Below are positions 1 through 7,149 of a stretch of 38,933 nt of DNA, piece by piece. The DNA lies in contig CAZBNJ010000014.1 in the NCBI GenBank assembly GCA_964493515.1, positions 1 through 38,933 on the forward strand. Direction: 5' to 3'. The notes under the pieces were generated by a model. It did no database searches. It was given only the letters and a program-made list of their open reading frames with translations, and was not told where the DNA came from. This DNA is from CANRIN01 sp964493515 (GTDB lineage: Bacteria > Bacillota > Clostridia > Oscillospirales > JAAYOS01). Both the position numbers and the translations under genes were made by a program. Position 1 is the first letter of the stretch; every line of letters begins with the position of its first letter.

Positions 1-54
1 AGCATGCGGCTGTTAACCGCAGGGTCGTTGGTTCGAGTCCAACTTGGGGAGCCA
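1..54 (+). tRNA. tRNA-Asn (GTT), 5' truncated
   Basis: This is the 3' part of a tRNA cut by the window edge. The anticodon stem is 5-9 paired with 17-21, around a 7-base loop with anticodon GTT at 12-14, which reads Asn codons. The T stem is 27-31 with 39-43 around the loop TTCGAGT. The 3' acceptor strand is 44-50, the discriminator is G51 and CCA is encoded at 52-54. The acceptor 5' strand and D arm lie outside the window. Confidence 0.93.
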
Positions 55-58
55 CAAG

Positions 59-88
59 CGATACCGCTACGATTTCGTAGCGGTATCG
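59..88. repeat. Perfect 14-base-arm inverted repeat between two tRNAs
   Basis: The arms 59-72 and 75-88 are perfectly complementary and separated by only TT, giving in RNA a stem of about 13 bp with a 4-base loop. It lies 4 bases after the CCA of tRNA-Asn and 8 bases before the next tRNA. The downstream bases (TCAAATTT) do not form a proper T-run, so a terminator is doubtful. A processing signal between co-transcribed tRNAs is another possibility; this role is inference. Confidence 0.7.
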
Positions 89-96
89 TCAAATTT

Positions 97-173
97 GGAC
101 CATTAGCTCAGTTGGTTAGAGCAACCGGCTCATAACCGGTCGGTCCGGGGTTCGAGTCCCTGATGGTCCACCA
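97..173 (+). tRNA. tRNA with CAT anticodon, probably Ile2 (lysidine type)
   Basis: A complete cloverleaf is present. The acceptor stem is 97-103 with 163-169, the anticodon stem 124-128 with 136-140, and the anticodon CAT is at 131-133. The T stem is 146-150 with 158-162, and CCA is encoded at 171-173. CAT occurs in initiator Met, elongator Met and Ile2 tRNAs. The first acceptor pair is a normal G-C, which argues against an initiator. The GGACC acceptor start and CCGGCTCATAACCGG anticodon arm resemble Firmicute Ile2 tRNAs as I recall them. In those, TilS converts C34 to lysidine so that AUA is read. Elongator Met cannot be excluded from sequence alone. Confidence 0.9.
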
Positions 174-177
174 CCAA

Positions 178-212
178 ACAGGCTTTGCCGCAAAGGCAGA
201 GCCTGTTTTTTA
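178..212 (+). terminator. Rho-independent terminator of the tRNA operon
   Basis: A 12-bp stem (178-189 with 195-206, one G-U pair) encloses a 5-base loop and is followed by a T-rich run from 206. It ends the tRNA transcript just before the next promoter. Confidence 0.88.
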
Positions 213-214
213 TC

Positions 215-243
215 TTGCAAATTCCGACAGCATGTGGTATACT
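215..243 (+). promoter_or_regulatory. Sigma-A promoter, TTGCAA-17-TATACT with extended -10
   Basis: The -35 TTGCAA (215-220) and -10 TATACT (238-243) are separated by 17 bases, and a TGG triplet precedes the -10. It lies 30 bases upstream of the GNAT start codon and directly after the tRNA terminator. Confidence 0.82.
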
Positions 244-273
244 GAAAACTCACGCTAAGGAGGAGATACCAAG

Positions 274-783
274 TTGTTTGAATCAATTGAAACCGAACGC
301 CTCACGCTTCGCGCGTGGCACACCGACGATGCGGAGATGCTCTGTGTTATCTGCCTCGACCCTGAGCTGCGCCGCTCCGGAGTCAGCGCATATGCCGATG
401 TCGGCGAAGCGGGAAGCGCGATCGAGGCCTGGCAGAACGATCCGGAAACGCGCGCCGTTGTTCGTAAGAAGGATAACCGACTAATAGGCTTTATACAGCT
501 CGGCGACATGAATCGTTACGCCGGTTACAAGGAGCTGGAGTATGCCATAGCCGCAGACTGCCGCGGTAAGGGCTATGCGACCGAAGCCGTTACGGCGATG
601 CTCGGGTATGCGTTCTCGAAACGAGAAATTAAAGTCGTGGCGGCATGGGTGCGGTCGTTCAACCGTAAGAGCGTGCGGGTGTTGGAGAAGTGTGGCTTCG
701 TCCACGAAGGCACTCTCCGAAAGCACGCGCGCGACGGCAGCGACACACTCTGCTATTCGATGCTGAAAGACGAGTGGAAATAA
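274..783 (+). CDS. GNAT family N-acetyltransferase (RimJ/RimL-like)
   Basis: A 169-residue protein spanning one GNAT fold. The N-terminus (IETERLTLRAW) is the hallmark of the RimJ/RimL-like Acetyltransf_3 group. The acetyl-CoA pyrophosphate-binding region is the R-G-K-G-Y-A-T-E stretch near residues 92-99, and the C-terminal N-x-x-S-x-x-V-L-E-K-C-G-F segment near 127-139 is the usual motif B. These enzymes transfer acetyl from acetyl-CoA to an amine, but the substrate cannot be told from sequence. The start is TTG at 274, placed 7 bases after a strong TAAGGAGGAG ribosome-binding site. The gene follows its own promoter and precedes a DUF1653 gene by 26 bases, so the two are probably co-transcribed. 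Confidence 0.88.
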   Translation: MFESIETERLTLRAWHTDDAEMLCVICLDPELRRSGVSAYADVGEAGSAIEAWQNDPETRAVVRKKDNRLIGFIQLGDMNRYAGYKELEYAIAADCRGKGYATEAVTAMLGYAFSKREIKVVAAWVRSFNRKSVRVLEKCGFVHEGTLRKHARDGSDTLCYSMLKDEWK

Positions 784-809
784 CTTTTACCCTAAAGGAG
801 GAGGATTTT

Positions 810-1055
810 GTGCAAAACACAGTCATACCCAATCGAGTATACCGCCACTTCAAGGGCGACTACTATGTTGTTGAGGGAATCGCAAAGCACTCGGAGACCG
901 AGGAGGACATGGTCATATATCGCCAGCTCTACGGCGAAGGAGCGCTGTGGGTGCGTCCTATGAGCATGTTCATCGGCGAGGTGGACAGGGAGAAGTATCC
1001 CGATGTGCGGCAGAAATATCGCTTTGAATTGCAGGACATATCAAGCGTGAAATAG
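810..1055 (+). CDS. DUF1653 family protein
   Basis: A small 81-residue cytosolic protein with the DUF1653 pattern: an early Y-R-H-F-K-G-x-Y-Y-V-V-E-G-I-A-K-H-S strand pair, a central V-I-Y-R-Q-L-Y-G, and W-V-R-P-M-S-M-F near residues 49-56. The compact SH3-like beta fold is a family expectation. The biochemical role of the family is not established. The start is GTG at 810, five bases after an AAAGGAGGAGG ribosome-binding site. Longer in-frame extensions would run inside the upstream acetyltransferase gene and are rejected. It is the last gene before a terminator. Confidence 0.88.
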   Translation: MQNTVIPNRVYRHFKGDYYVVEGIAKHSETEEDMVIYRQLYGEGALWVRPMSMFIGEVDREKYPDVRQKYRFELQDISSVK

Positions 1056-1072
1056 TCGACTTTCGGCACATA

Positions 1073-1107
1073 AAACGACGAGCTTTGATGCGGCTCGTCG
1101 TTTTTTT
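1073..1107 (+). terminator. Rho-independent terminator
   Basis: An 11-bp stem (1073-1083 with 1093-1103) with a 9-base loop leads into a run of seven T at 1101-1107. It lies 18 bases after the DUF1653 stop. Confidence 0.9.
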
Positions 1108-1110
1108 GCG

Positions 1111-1139
1111 TTGATACTTGCACGTGTTTGTGGTACAAT
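1111..1139 (+). promoter_or_regulatory. Sigma-A promoter, TTGATA-17-TACAAT with extended -10
   Basis: TTGATA (1111-1116) and TACAAT (1134-1139) are 17 bases apart, with TGG before the -10. The -35 contains the TTG of a possible longer reading frame for the next gene, which argues for the downstream ATG at 1192 as its start. No further promoter is evident before the terminator at 9601, so it may drive six genes. Confidence 0.85.
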
Positions 1140-1191
1140 TAAAAAGTATATTTATATTCTTTGGCAGTATAGGCGAAAGCGAGGCGAACGA

Positions 1192-1929
1192 ATGCAAAAC
1201 GGGGATATGAAACTTGCCGTGCTCATCGACGCGGACAACGTGCCCGGCCGCAGCATCAAGGCGATAATGGAGGAGATAGCCATCTACGGCACTCCGACGA
1301 TAAAGCGTATCTACGGCGACTTTACCAAGCCGGAGCTCAGCGGATGGCGCAGCGAGATGCTGGAGGTGGGCATCCTTCCGGTGCAGCATTTCGGATATAC
1401 GGTCGGCAAGAACTCGACCGACACGGCAATGATAATCGACGCGATGGACATTCTCTACGGCGAAAACGTGGACGGATTCTGCATCGTGTCCAGCGACTCG
1501 GACTTCACGCGTCTTGCGCTTCGACTGCGCGAGAGCGGCGTCAAGGTGTTTGGATTCGGCGAGAAAAAGACGCCGCAGCCCTTCCGCGTGGCCTGCGACA
1601 AGTTCATCTATATCGAGGTGCTGACCGGCGCGGAAACAACGACCGCGCACACGGCGCCGCGTAAGCGCAATAACGGCGGCAAGGTGCCCAAGGATGCGGT
1701 GGAGACGATACTCTCGACGATACACGACATCGGCGACGAGAACGGATGGGTGTTCCTCGGCGAACTTGGCAATCTGCTGCTCAAGAAACAGCCGGATTTC
1801 GACCCGCGAAACTTCGGCTTCCGCACGCTCACACCGCTTGTAAAGTCGATATCCGCGCTCGAGGTGGACGAGCGGGACACCAACAATCCGTCGATAAAGC
1901 ACATCTACGTTCGCGAGCGGATGAGCTGA
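1192..1929 (+). CDS. NYN domain protein with C-terminal LOTUS/OST-HTH domain (putative RNase)
   Basis: A 245-residue protein with two domains. Residues about 6-145 are a NYN (PIN-like, DUF88/LabA) nuclease domain with conserved acidic positions D13 and D15 (LIDADN), D77 (NSTDTA), and D102/D104 in the S-S-D-S-D-F block. Residues about 168-245 resemble an OST-HTH/LOTUS domain, with W-V-F-L-G-E-L-G and F-D-P-R-N-F-G-F motifs. NYN domains are metal-dependent RNases and LOTUS domains bind RNA, so RNA cleavage is inferred; the target is unknown. The ATG at 1192 follows GAGGCG and sits downstream of the promoter. It is the first gene of the recJ-relA operon, one base before the next gene. Confidence 0.88.
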   Translation: MQNGDMKLAVLIDADNVPGRSIKAIMEEIAIYGTPTIKRIYGDFTKPELSGWRSEMLEVGILPVQHFGYTVGKNSTDTAMIIDAMDILYGENVDGFCIVSSDSDFTRLALRLRESGVKVFGFGEKKTPQPFRVACDKFIYIEVLTGAETTTAHTAPRKRNNGGKVPKDAVETILSTIHDIGDENGWVFLGELGNLLLKKQPDFDPRNFGFRTLTPLVKSISALEVDERDTNNPSIKHIYVRERMS

Positions 1930-1930
1930 G

Positions 1931-2779
1931 ATGAGCAGGATGGGTAAGGTCATCGCGGTGATCGTGGTGCTTGCGGTGCTGCTGTGCGTCGAGCTGTGGC
2001 GCTCAAACCGCACGATCGACAAGGAGATAATAGACGTCACGCGGTCGGATATTCCTGAGGGCTTTGACGGCTTTCGCATCGCCCATATCAGCGACCTGCA
2101 CAGCGCGCAGTTCGGCAGCGACAACGAAAAGCTCGTGTCGCTCATAGCCGAGGAGCGGCCGGACATCATCGTCATCACCGGCGACGTTGTGGATAAGCCG
2201 TGGGATGACCTGGACGCGCTGGAGCGCACGGCGAAAGCGTTCTGCTCCATCGCTCCGACCTACTACGTCCCCGGAAACCACGAGTACAAGCGCGAGCACG
2301 GCGAGAGCGCGACGATAGCCGACGTGACGCGGCATCTGCAAAACGCGGGCGTGACGGTGCTGCAAAACCAGGCGGTCGAGCTTGAGCGAAACGGCGACAG
2401 GATAACGCTGCTTGGCATCGATGACCCGAACGGCCGCGCCGACCAGATAGCGATGCCGGAGGCGGTCAAACTGGCGCATGAGCACTACGAAAACGACTTC
2501 ATCCTGATGCTCAACCACCGATACTCGCGCGCGGAGGAGGCGTCGAAGTGCGGGGCGCAGATAATGCTTGCGGGTCACGCGCACGGAGGGCTTGTCCGCC
2601 TTCCGTTTACCGACGGAGTGATCGGGCCGTCGTTCGTATGGTTCCCAAAGCACACGAACGGGCTGTATGACATAGACGGAATGTCGCTTGTCACAAGCAG
2701 GGGGCTTGGCAACGCGGGGTGGACGCTCAGACTGTTCAACCGTCCGCACCTGCCGATAATCGAGCTTCACACGAAATAG
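1931..2779 (+). CDS. Membrane-anchored metallophosphoesterase (YkuE/YaeI-like)
   Basis: A 282-residue protein. Residues 7-22 form a single hydrophobic N-terminal segment (signal anchor), placing the catalytic domain outside the membrane. The calcineurin-like dimetal motifs are all present: D55-x-H57 (ISDLH), G84-D85, G115-N-H-E118, H196 (LNHRY) and G215-H-A-H218. Homologues in the YkuE/YaeI group are phosphohydrolases, some acting on UDP-diacylglucosamine-type lipids; the substrate here is not shown. The start ATG follows the preceding stop by one base, so translational coupling is likely. It lies 21 bases upstream of recJ. Confidence 0.9.
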   Translation: MSRMGKVIAVIVVLAVLLCVELWRSNRTIDKEIIDVTRSDIPEGFDGFRIAHISDLHSAQFGSDNEKLVSLIAEERPDIIVITGDVVDKPWDDLDALERTAKAFCSIAPTYYVPGNHEYKREHGESATIADVTRHLQNAGVTVLQNQAVELERNGDRITLLGIDDPNGRADQIAMPEAVKLAHEHYENDFILMLNHRYSRAEEASKCGAQIMLAGHAHGGLVRLPFTDGVIGPSFVWFPKHTNGLYDIDGMSLVTSRGLGNAGWTLRLFNRPHLPIIELHTK

Positions 2780-2800
2780 AAAACATTTCGGGGTAAAAAC

Positions 2801-4912
2801 ATGGTAGTTAAGGGTTGGCTGCTGAGAAAAAACAACAAGGAAGCGGAGGACAAGCTCTGCGAACAGGGCGTGCCGAGACTTGCGGCGCGAGTACTGTCCG
2901 CGCGCAAATTTCGCTCGCCGGAGGGCGTTAAGCAGTTCATGCTCCGCAGCCTTGACGAGGTGCCCGACCCGTTCACCCTGCGCGACATGGACAAGGCGGT
3001 CGCGAGAATAGAACTTGCGCGCGACAGGGGGGAGAAGGTCGCGGTCTACGGCGACTACGACGTGGACGGAATAACCGCCGCCTGCCTGATGAAAGAACGC
3101 CTGGAGCGCGCGGGGCTGGAAATCACCATCTGCATCCCGCCGCGCGGCGAAGACGGCTACGGCGTGGCAAAGAAGCTGATAGACGGGCTTGCCGCCGACG
3201 GAGTGAAGCTGATAATCACCGTCGACCTCGGTGTGACTGCGGTGGATGAGGTCGAGTACGCGCGGACGCTGGGCATCGACATGATAATCACCGACCATCA
3301 CGAGTGCCCCGAGCAGCTGCCTGCCGCTGTCGCGGTGGTCGACCCGCTGCGACCCGGCGGAAGCTGCCCGTTCGACGCGTTCGCGGGAGTCGGGGTGGCT
3401 TTTATGCTGGCGCTCGCGCTCGAGGGCAGAGAACGAATGGAGGAGCTTGTCGACGCGGTCGGAGACCTTGTGGCGATAGGCACGATAGCCGATGTCGTTC
3501 CGATGCACGGAGCGAACCGTGTGATTGTCAGCCGAGGGCTGGACAGGATAAACACCGAGCCGCGTCCGGGGATAAAAGCGCTGATACAGGTGTCGCTCGT
3601 TGAGCAGCGAAAGGTGGACGCAAACGCGATAGGCTACTCGCTCGCGCCCAGGATAAACGCGGCGGGACGAATGGGAAGCGCAATCGACGCGGCGGAGCTG
3701 CTGCTGACGTGCGACAATGCCGCCGCGGCGGTGCTTGCCGAGCGGTTGGGAGAGCTGAACCGTGAGCGGCAGCGGATAGAAAACGATATGTTCGAGAAGA
3801 TCGCCGCGCGCGCGGAGAGTGAGCTGGACGACGAGACTCAGCCGCTTGGATTCAATCGCGCGCTGGTGATGTCCGGGTACGACTGGTATCAGGGCGTGGT
3901 CGGCATCGTCGCGAGCCGGATGAGCGAGGCGTTCAGCCGGCCGGTGTTTCTGATATGCGTGGAAAACGGAGTCGGACGCGGCTCGGGACGCAGCTTCTAC
4001 GGGGTGAATATCCTGGAGATAATGCGGCGGGCGCAGCATATATTTGAAAGCTGGGGCGGTCACGAGTACGCGGTGGGCTTTACGATACGCGAGGAGAACA
4101 TACCGATCTTCGCGGAGATAGTGGGCGAATATTCGCCCGCGCTCAGTCCCGCGCATATCGAGGTGGACGCGGAGCTGAGTCCATGCGAGCTTGAACCCGA
4201 GCTGGTCGCGGGACTGACGGCGCTCGAGCCGTTCGGAGCGGGCAACCCTCCGCCGCGATTCCTTCTCAAGAACGCGGAGCTGTCGGAGGTCGTGCCGCTG
4301 GGGACCGGCCGCGGCGTGCGGATGCGGATAAACGTCGGTGGGCGCAGCTTTCCCGCGATATATTTCGGCAGAGACGCGATGCAGAACGACTTCGGAGAGG
4401 GCGACCGCGGCGACGTGGTGGTCATACTCGAGGCGATGCTCGCCGAGGAGCGCGGCGAGGTGCGGATGATACTCGAGTCGATGCGTATGCCGCCGGACGA
4501 ATTCGGACAGTTCATCCGCGAGGTGGAGGTGTTCCAGCGATTCTGCGCGGGCGACAGGATAAGCCCGTCGGAGGCGAATCTGCTGATGCCGAGCGCGCGG
4601 GAGGCGGTGGCGGTGCTTCGCTATCTTCGCCGAAACTCGGACGAGAACGGCGAGACCCACGCGCGCGTGTCCTCCTTCTGCCTGCGGATATGCAGGGCGG
4701 AGAAGCTGGAAGTTTGCTACGGAAAGATACTGACGGTGCTTCGCGCTCTTGCGGAGAAGGAGCGATTGGAGTATAATTTTGACTTGGAAACGATATCTAT
4801 ACGACTCGGCCCGAAAGCGCCGGTCGATCTCAACACCGCGCCGTCGATAGTTCGGCTGCGCGAGCTTATCTGGCAGACGAGAGGAGGTTTTGAGGATGGC
4901 GATGACCACTGA
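2801..4912 (+). CDS. recJ: Single-stranded-DNA-specific exonuclease RecJ
   Basis: A 703-residue 5'-3' ssDNA exonuclease of recombination and mismatch repair. The DHH phosphoesterase motifs are clear: motif I Y-G-D-Y-D-V-D-G (residues 83-90), an acidic strand T-V-D-L-G (about 141-145) and motif III D165-H-H167. The DHHA1 region follows, with G-G-H-E-Y-A-V-G-F near residues 423-431, then the RecJ OB domain. The length is somewhat greater than short bacterial RecJ because of a C-terminal extension (about residues 560-703) with two helical modules, as in Firmicute RecJ. The start ATG has a GGGGT ribosome-binding site. The 3' end overlaps relA by 17 bases, indicating coupled translation. Confidence 0.96.
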   Translation: MVVKGWLLRKNNKEAEDKLCEQGVPRLAARVLSARKFRSPEGVKQFMLRSLDEVPDPFTLRDMDKAVARIELARDRGEKVAVYGDYDVDGITAACLMKERLERAGLEITICIPPRGEDGYGVAKKLIDGLAADGVKLIITVDLGVTAVDEVEYARTLGIDMIITDHHECPEQLPAAVAVVDPLRPGGSCPFDAFAGVGVAFMLALALEGRERMEELVDAVGDLVAIGTIADVVPMHGANRVIVSRGLDRINTEPRPGIKALIQVSLVEQRKVDANAIGYSLAPRINAAGRMGSAIDAAELLLTCDNAAAAVLAERLGELNRERQRIENDMFEKIAARAESELDDETQPLGFNRALVMSGYDWYQGVVGIVASRMSEAFSRPVFLICVENGVGRGSGRSFYGVNILEIMRRAQHIFESWGGHEYAVGFTIREENIPIFAEIVGEYSPALSPAHIEVDAELSPCELEPELVAGLTALEPFGAGNPPPRFLLKNAELSEVVPLGTGRGVRMRINVGGRSFPAIYFGRDAMQNDFGEGDRGDVVVILEAMLAEERGEVRMILESMRMPPDEFGQFIREVEVFQRFCAGDRISPSEANLLMPSAREAVAVLRYLRRNSDENGETHARVSSFCLRICRAEKLEVCYGKILTVLRALAEKERLEYNFDLETISIRLGPKAPVDLNTAPSIVRLRELIWQTRGGFEDGDDH

Positions 4913-7121
4913 GGACGTAAACGCTCGGTTTGAAAGCTTTATCGAGCGATTTTCGCAGGTACACCCGCAGGACGCGGAGCGCGTGCGCAAGGCGTATGAG
5001 TACGCGCGGGATGCGCACGACGGACTGGTGCGCCTTTCGGGCGAGCCGTATATCATGCACCCGCAGGCGGTGGCGGAGATAGTCTTTGAGATGGGGCTGG
5101 ACGCGGAAAGCATCATGGCGGCGCTGCTTCACGATGTTATCGAGGACACGCCGCACAGCTACTCCGAGATAGAGCACGAGTTCGGCTCGGATGTCGCGCA
5201 GTTGGTGGAGGGCGTGACCAAGCTGACCCGTACCAAGTATACCTACAAAGAGGACGAGCAGATGGAGAATCTGCGCAAGATGTTCCTCGCGATGGCAAAG
5301 GACATACGCGTCATACTCGTCAAAATAGCCGACCGCCTGCACAATATGCGCACAGCCGGAGCGTGGAGCGAACCGAAACGCCGCGAGAAGGCACTCGAGA
5401 CGATGGAGTTATACGCGCCGCTCGCGCACCGTCTGGGCATATCCAGGATAAAGTGGGAGCTTGAGGACATCGCGCTCCAGTGCCTCGACCCGATAGGCTA
5501 CAAGGAGATAACCGACGAGCTTGAGAAGCGGGAGAAGAACTATTCGCACTTCCTCGAAAACATCACGACGCAGATACGCGAGGAGCTGGAGGCAAACGGC
5601 ATAAAGGCGGAGCTTCAGGCGCGCGTCAAGCATGTCTACTCCATCTACCGCAAGATGTACAACCAGCACAAGAGCTGGGATGAGATATACGACCTGTACG
5701 CCGTGCGCATAATCGTCGACGATATAGCCGACTGCTATAACGCTCTGGGACAGGTACACTACATCTATAAGCCCATGCCCGGACGCTTCAAGGACTACAT
5801 CTCCACGCCAAAGCCGAATATGTACCGCTCGCTGCACACCACCGTTATTGGACGCGAGGGAGTGCCCTTCGAGGTGCAGATACGCACATGGGATATGCAC
5901 CACACTGCGGAATACGGCATCGCGGCGCACTGGAAGTACAAGGACGGCGTAAGCGAGAACAAGGAGTCGTTCAATGAAAAGCTCGAATGGGTGCGCAGCC
6001 TGCTCGAGACGCAGGAGGACACCGACTCGGACGAGTTTTTGAGCACGCTCAAGATAGATATGTTCGCCGACGAGGTGTTCGTGTTCACGCCGCAGGGCGA
6101 CGTGATAAGCCTTCCCGCCGGCGCCACGCCGATAGACTTTGCCTACGCGATACACTCGGCGGTCGGCAACCGCATGACCGGCGCCAAGGTGGGCGGCAGG
6201 ATCGTCGGCTATGACTACGAGCTGAAGAGCGGCGACATCGTGGAGGTCATAACCTCCAAGAACACGCACGGTCCGAGCCGCGGATGGCTGGACATCGCAA
6301 AGACCAGCGAGGCTCGCAACAAGATACGCCAGTGGTTCAAAAAGATGGCGCGCGAGGAGAACATAGCCGAGGGACGCGCCCGCTTTGAGGAACAGCTCAA
6401 GAAGCTGGGCGTGGACACGGCGCTGCTGACCGACGATGTCACGCCGCAGGTGCTCAAGCGGGTCAGCTTCGGCACGCTCGACGAGCTGTACGCGGCGATA
6501 GGCTACGGCGGAATAACCGCCATGCGTGCCGCGAACCGAGTCCGCGATGAGCTGAACCGTCTGGGAAAGCTCGGCGAAAAGCCGCAGCAGTCGACCGCGA
6601 TACCGGTGGTGGACACGGTGGAGACCCCGGCGCTGCCGAACAAAAAGCCGACAAAGCGCACCGAATCGGGCGTTGTGGTCGAGGGAGTGGAGAACTGCCT
6701 TGTCAAGTTCTCGCGCTGCTGCACGCCGGTGCCCGGCGACGAGATAATCGGCTTTGTCACGCGCGGCTACGGCGTATCGGTGCACCGCAAGGACTGCCAG
6801 AACGTCCAGGCGCTCGCAAGCTCGAACGAGCAGGGCAGGTGGATAAACGTCAGCTGGGCGGACGAGCCGAAGGACAGGTATGTCACCGGGCTGGAGATAT
6901 CGGCGCGCGACCGCCAGAACCTGGTCGTCGATGTTATGACCGCGCTCACGTCGCTCAAGGTCATGGTCATTTCGGTCAGCGCGAAGATACTCAACGACGG
7001 CTACGACGCGGTGAGTCTGGTCGTCGAGATATCCGACCTGCAGGAGCTAAAGACGATAGTCGCGAATCTCTCAAAGATACATGGTGTTGTAAACGTGACC
7101 CGAAAGGGCTACGAGGGTTAA
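4896..7121 (+). CDS. relA: Bifunctional (p)ppGpp synthetase/hydrolase Rel
   Basis: A 741-residue long RSH enzyme that makes and breaks (p)ppGpp in the stringent response. The HD hydrolase domain is intact: H55, H79-D80 followed by V-I-E-D-T, and D146 in K-I-A-D-R-L-H-N. The synthetase domain has R297-F-K-D300, the RxKD signature of bifunctional enzymes rather than the ExDD of RelA-only forms, followed by the G-loop P-K-P-N-M-Y-x-S-L-H-T. TGS (about 393-455), a Cys-rich segment (C-L-V-K-F-S-R-C-C, about 605-615) and a C-terminal ACT domain follow. ATG 4896 is chosen because it is 8 bases after GAGGAGG; a TTG at 4890 is too close and an ATG at 4902 is possible. It sits directly after recJ, without the apt gene often found between them. 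Confidence 0.97.
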   Translation: MAMTTEDVNARFESFIERFSQVHPQDAERVRKAYEYARDAHDGLVRLSGEPYIMHPQAVAEIVFEMGLDAESIMAALLHDVIEDTPHSYSEIEHEFGSDVAQLVEGVTKLTRTKYTYKEDEQMENLRKMFLAMAKDIRVILVKIADRLHNMRTAGAWSEPKRREKALETMELYAPLAHRLGISRIKWELEDIALQCLDPIGYKEITDELEKREKNYSHFLENITTQIREELEANGIKAELQARVKHVYSIYRKMYNQHKSWDEIYDLYAVRIIVDDIADCYNALGQVHYIYKPMPGRFKDYISTPKPNMYRSLHTTVIGREGVPFEVQIRTWDMHHTAEYGIAAHWKYKDGVSENKESFNEKLEWVRSLLETQEDTDSDEFLSTLKIDMFADEVFVFTPQGDVISLPAGATPIDFAYAIHSAVGNRMTGAKVGGRIVGYDYELKSGDIVEVITSKNTHGPSRGWLDIAKTSEARNKIRQWFKKMAREENIAEGRARFEEQLKKLGVDTALLTDDVTPQVLKRVSFGTLDELYAAIGYGGITAMRAANRVRDELNRLGKLGEKPQQSTAIPVVDTVETPALPNKKPTKRTESGVVVEGVENCLVKFSRCCTPVPGDEIIGFVTRGYGVSVHRKDCQNVQALASSNEQGRWINVSWADEPKDRYVTGLEISARDRQNLVVDVMTALTSLKVMVISVSAKILNDGYDAVSLVVEISDLQELKTIVANLSKIHGVVNVTRKGYEG

Positions 7122-7149
7122 AAATCACAATAGTCAAGGAGGAAAAAGC

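Noticed and set aside
1111..1191. N-terminal extension of the NYN gene from a TTG start at 1111
   Set aside because: This region contains the promoter -35 and -10 and the expected transcript start, so it cannot be translated from that promoter.
2003..5116. Very long open frame on the minus strand (over 1000 codons) opposite recJ and the metallophosphoesterase
   Set aside because: It is a mirror of the GC-rich codon pattern of the plus-strand genes, which have clear catalytic motifs. It has no ribosome-binding site and no recognisable domain. Similar minus-strand frames opposite relA, dnaK, mutS, ileS and others were rejected for the same reason.
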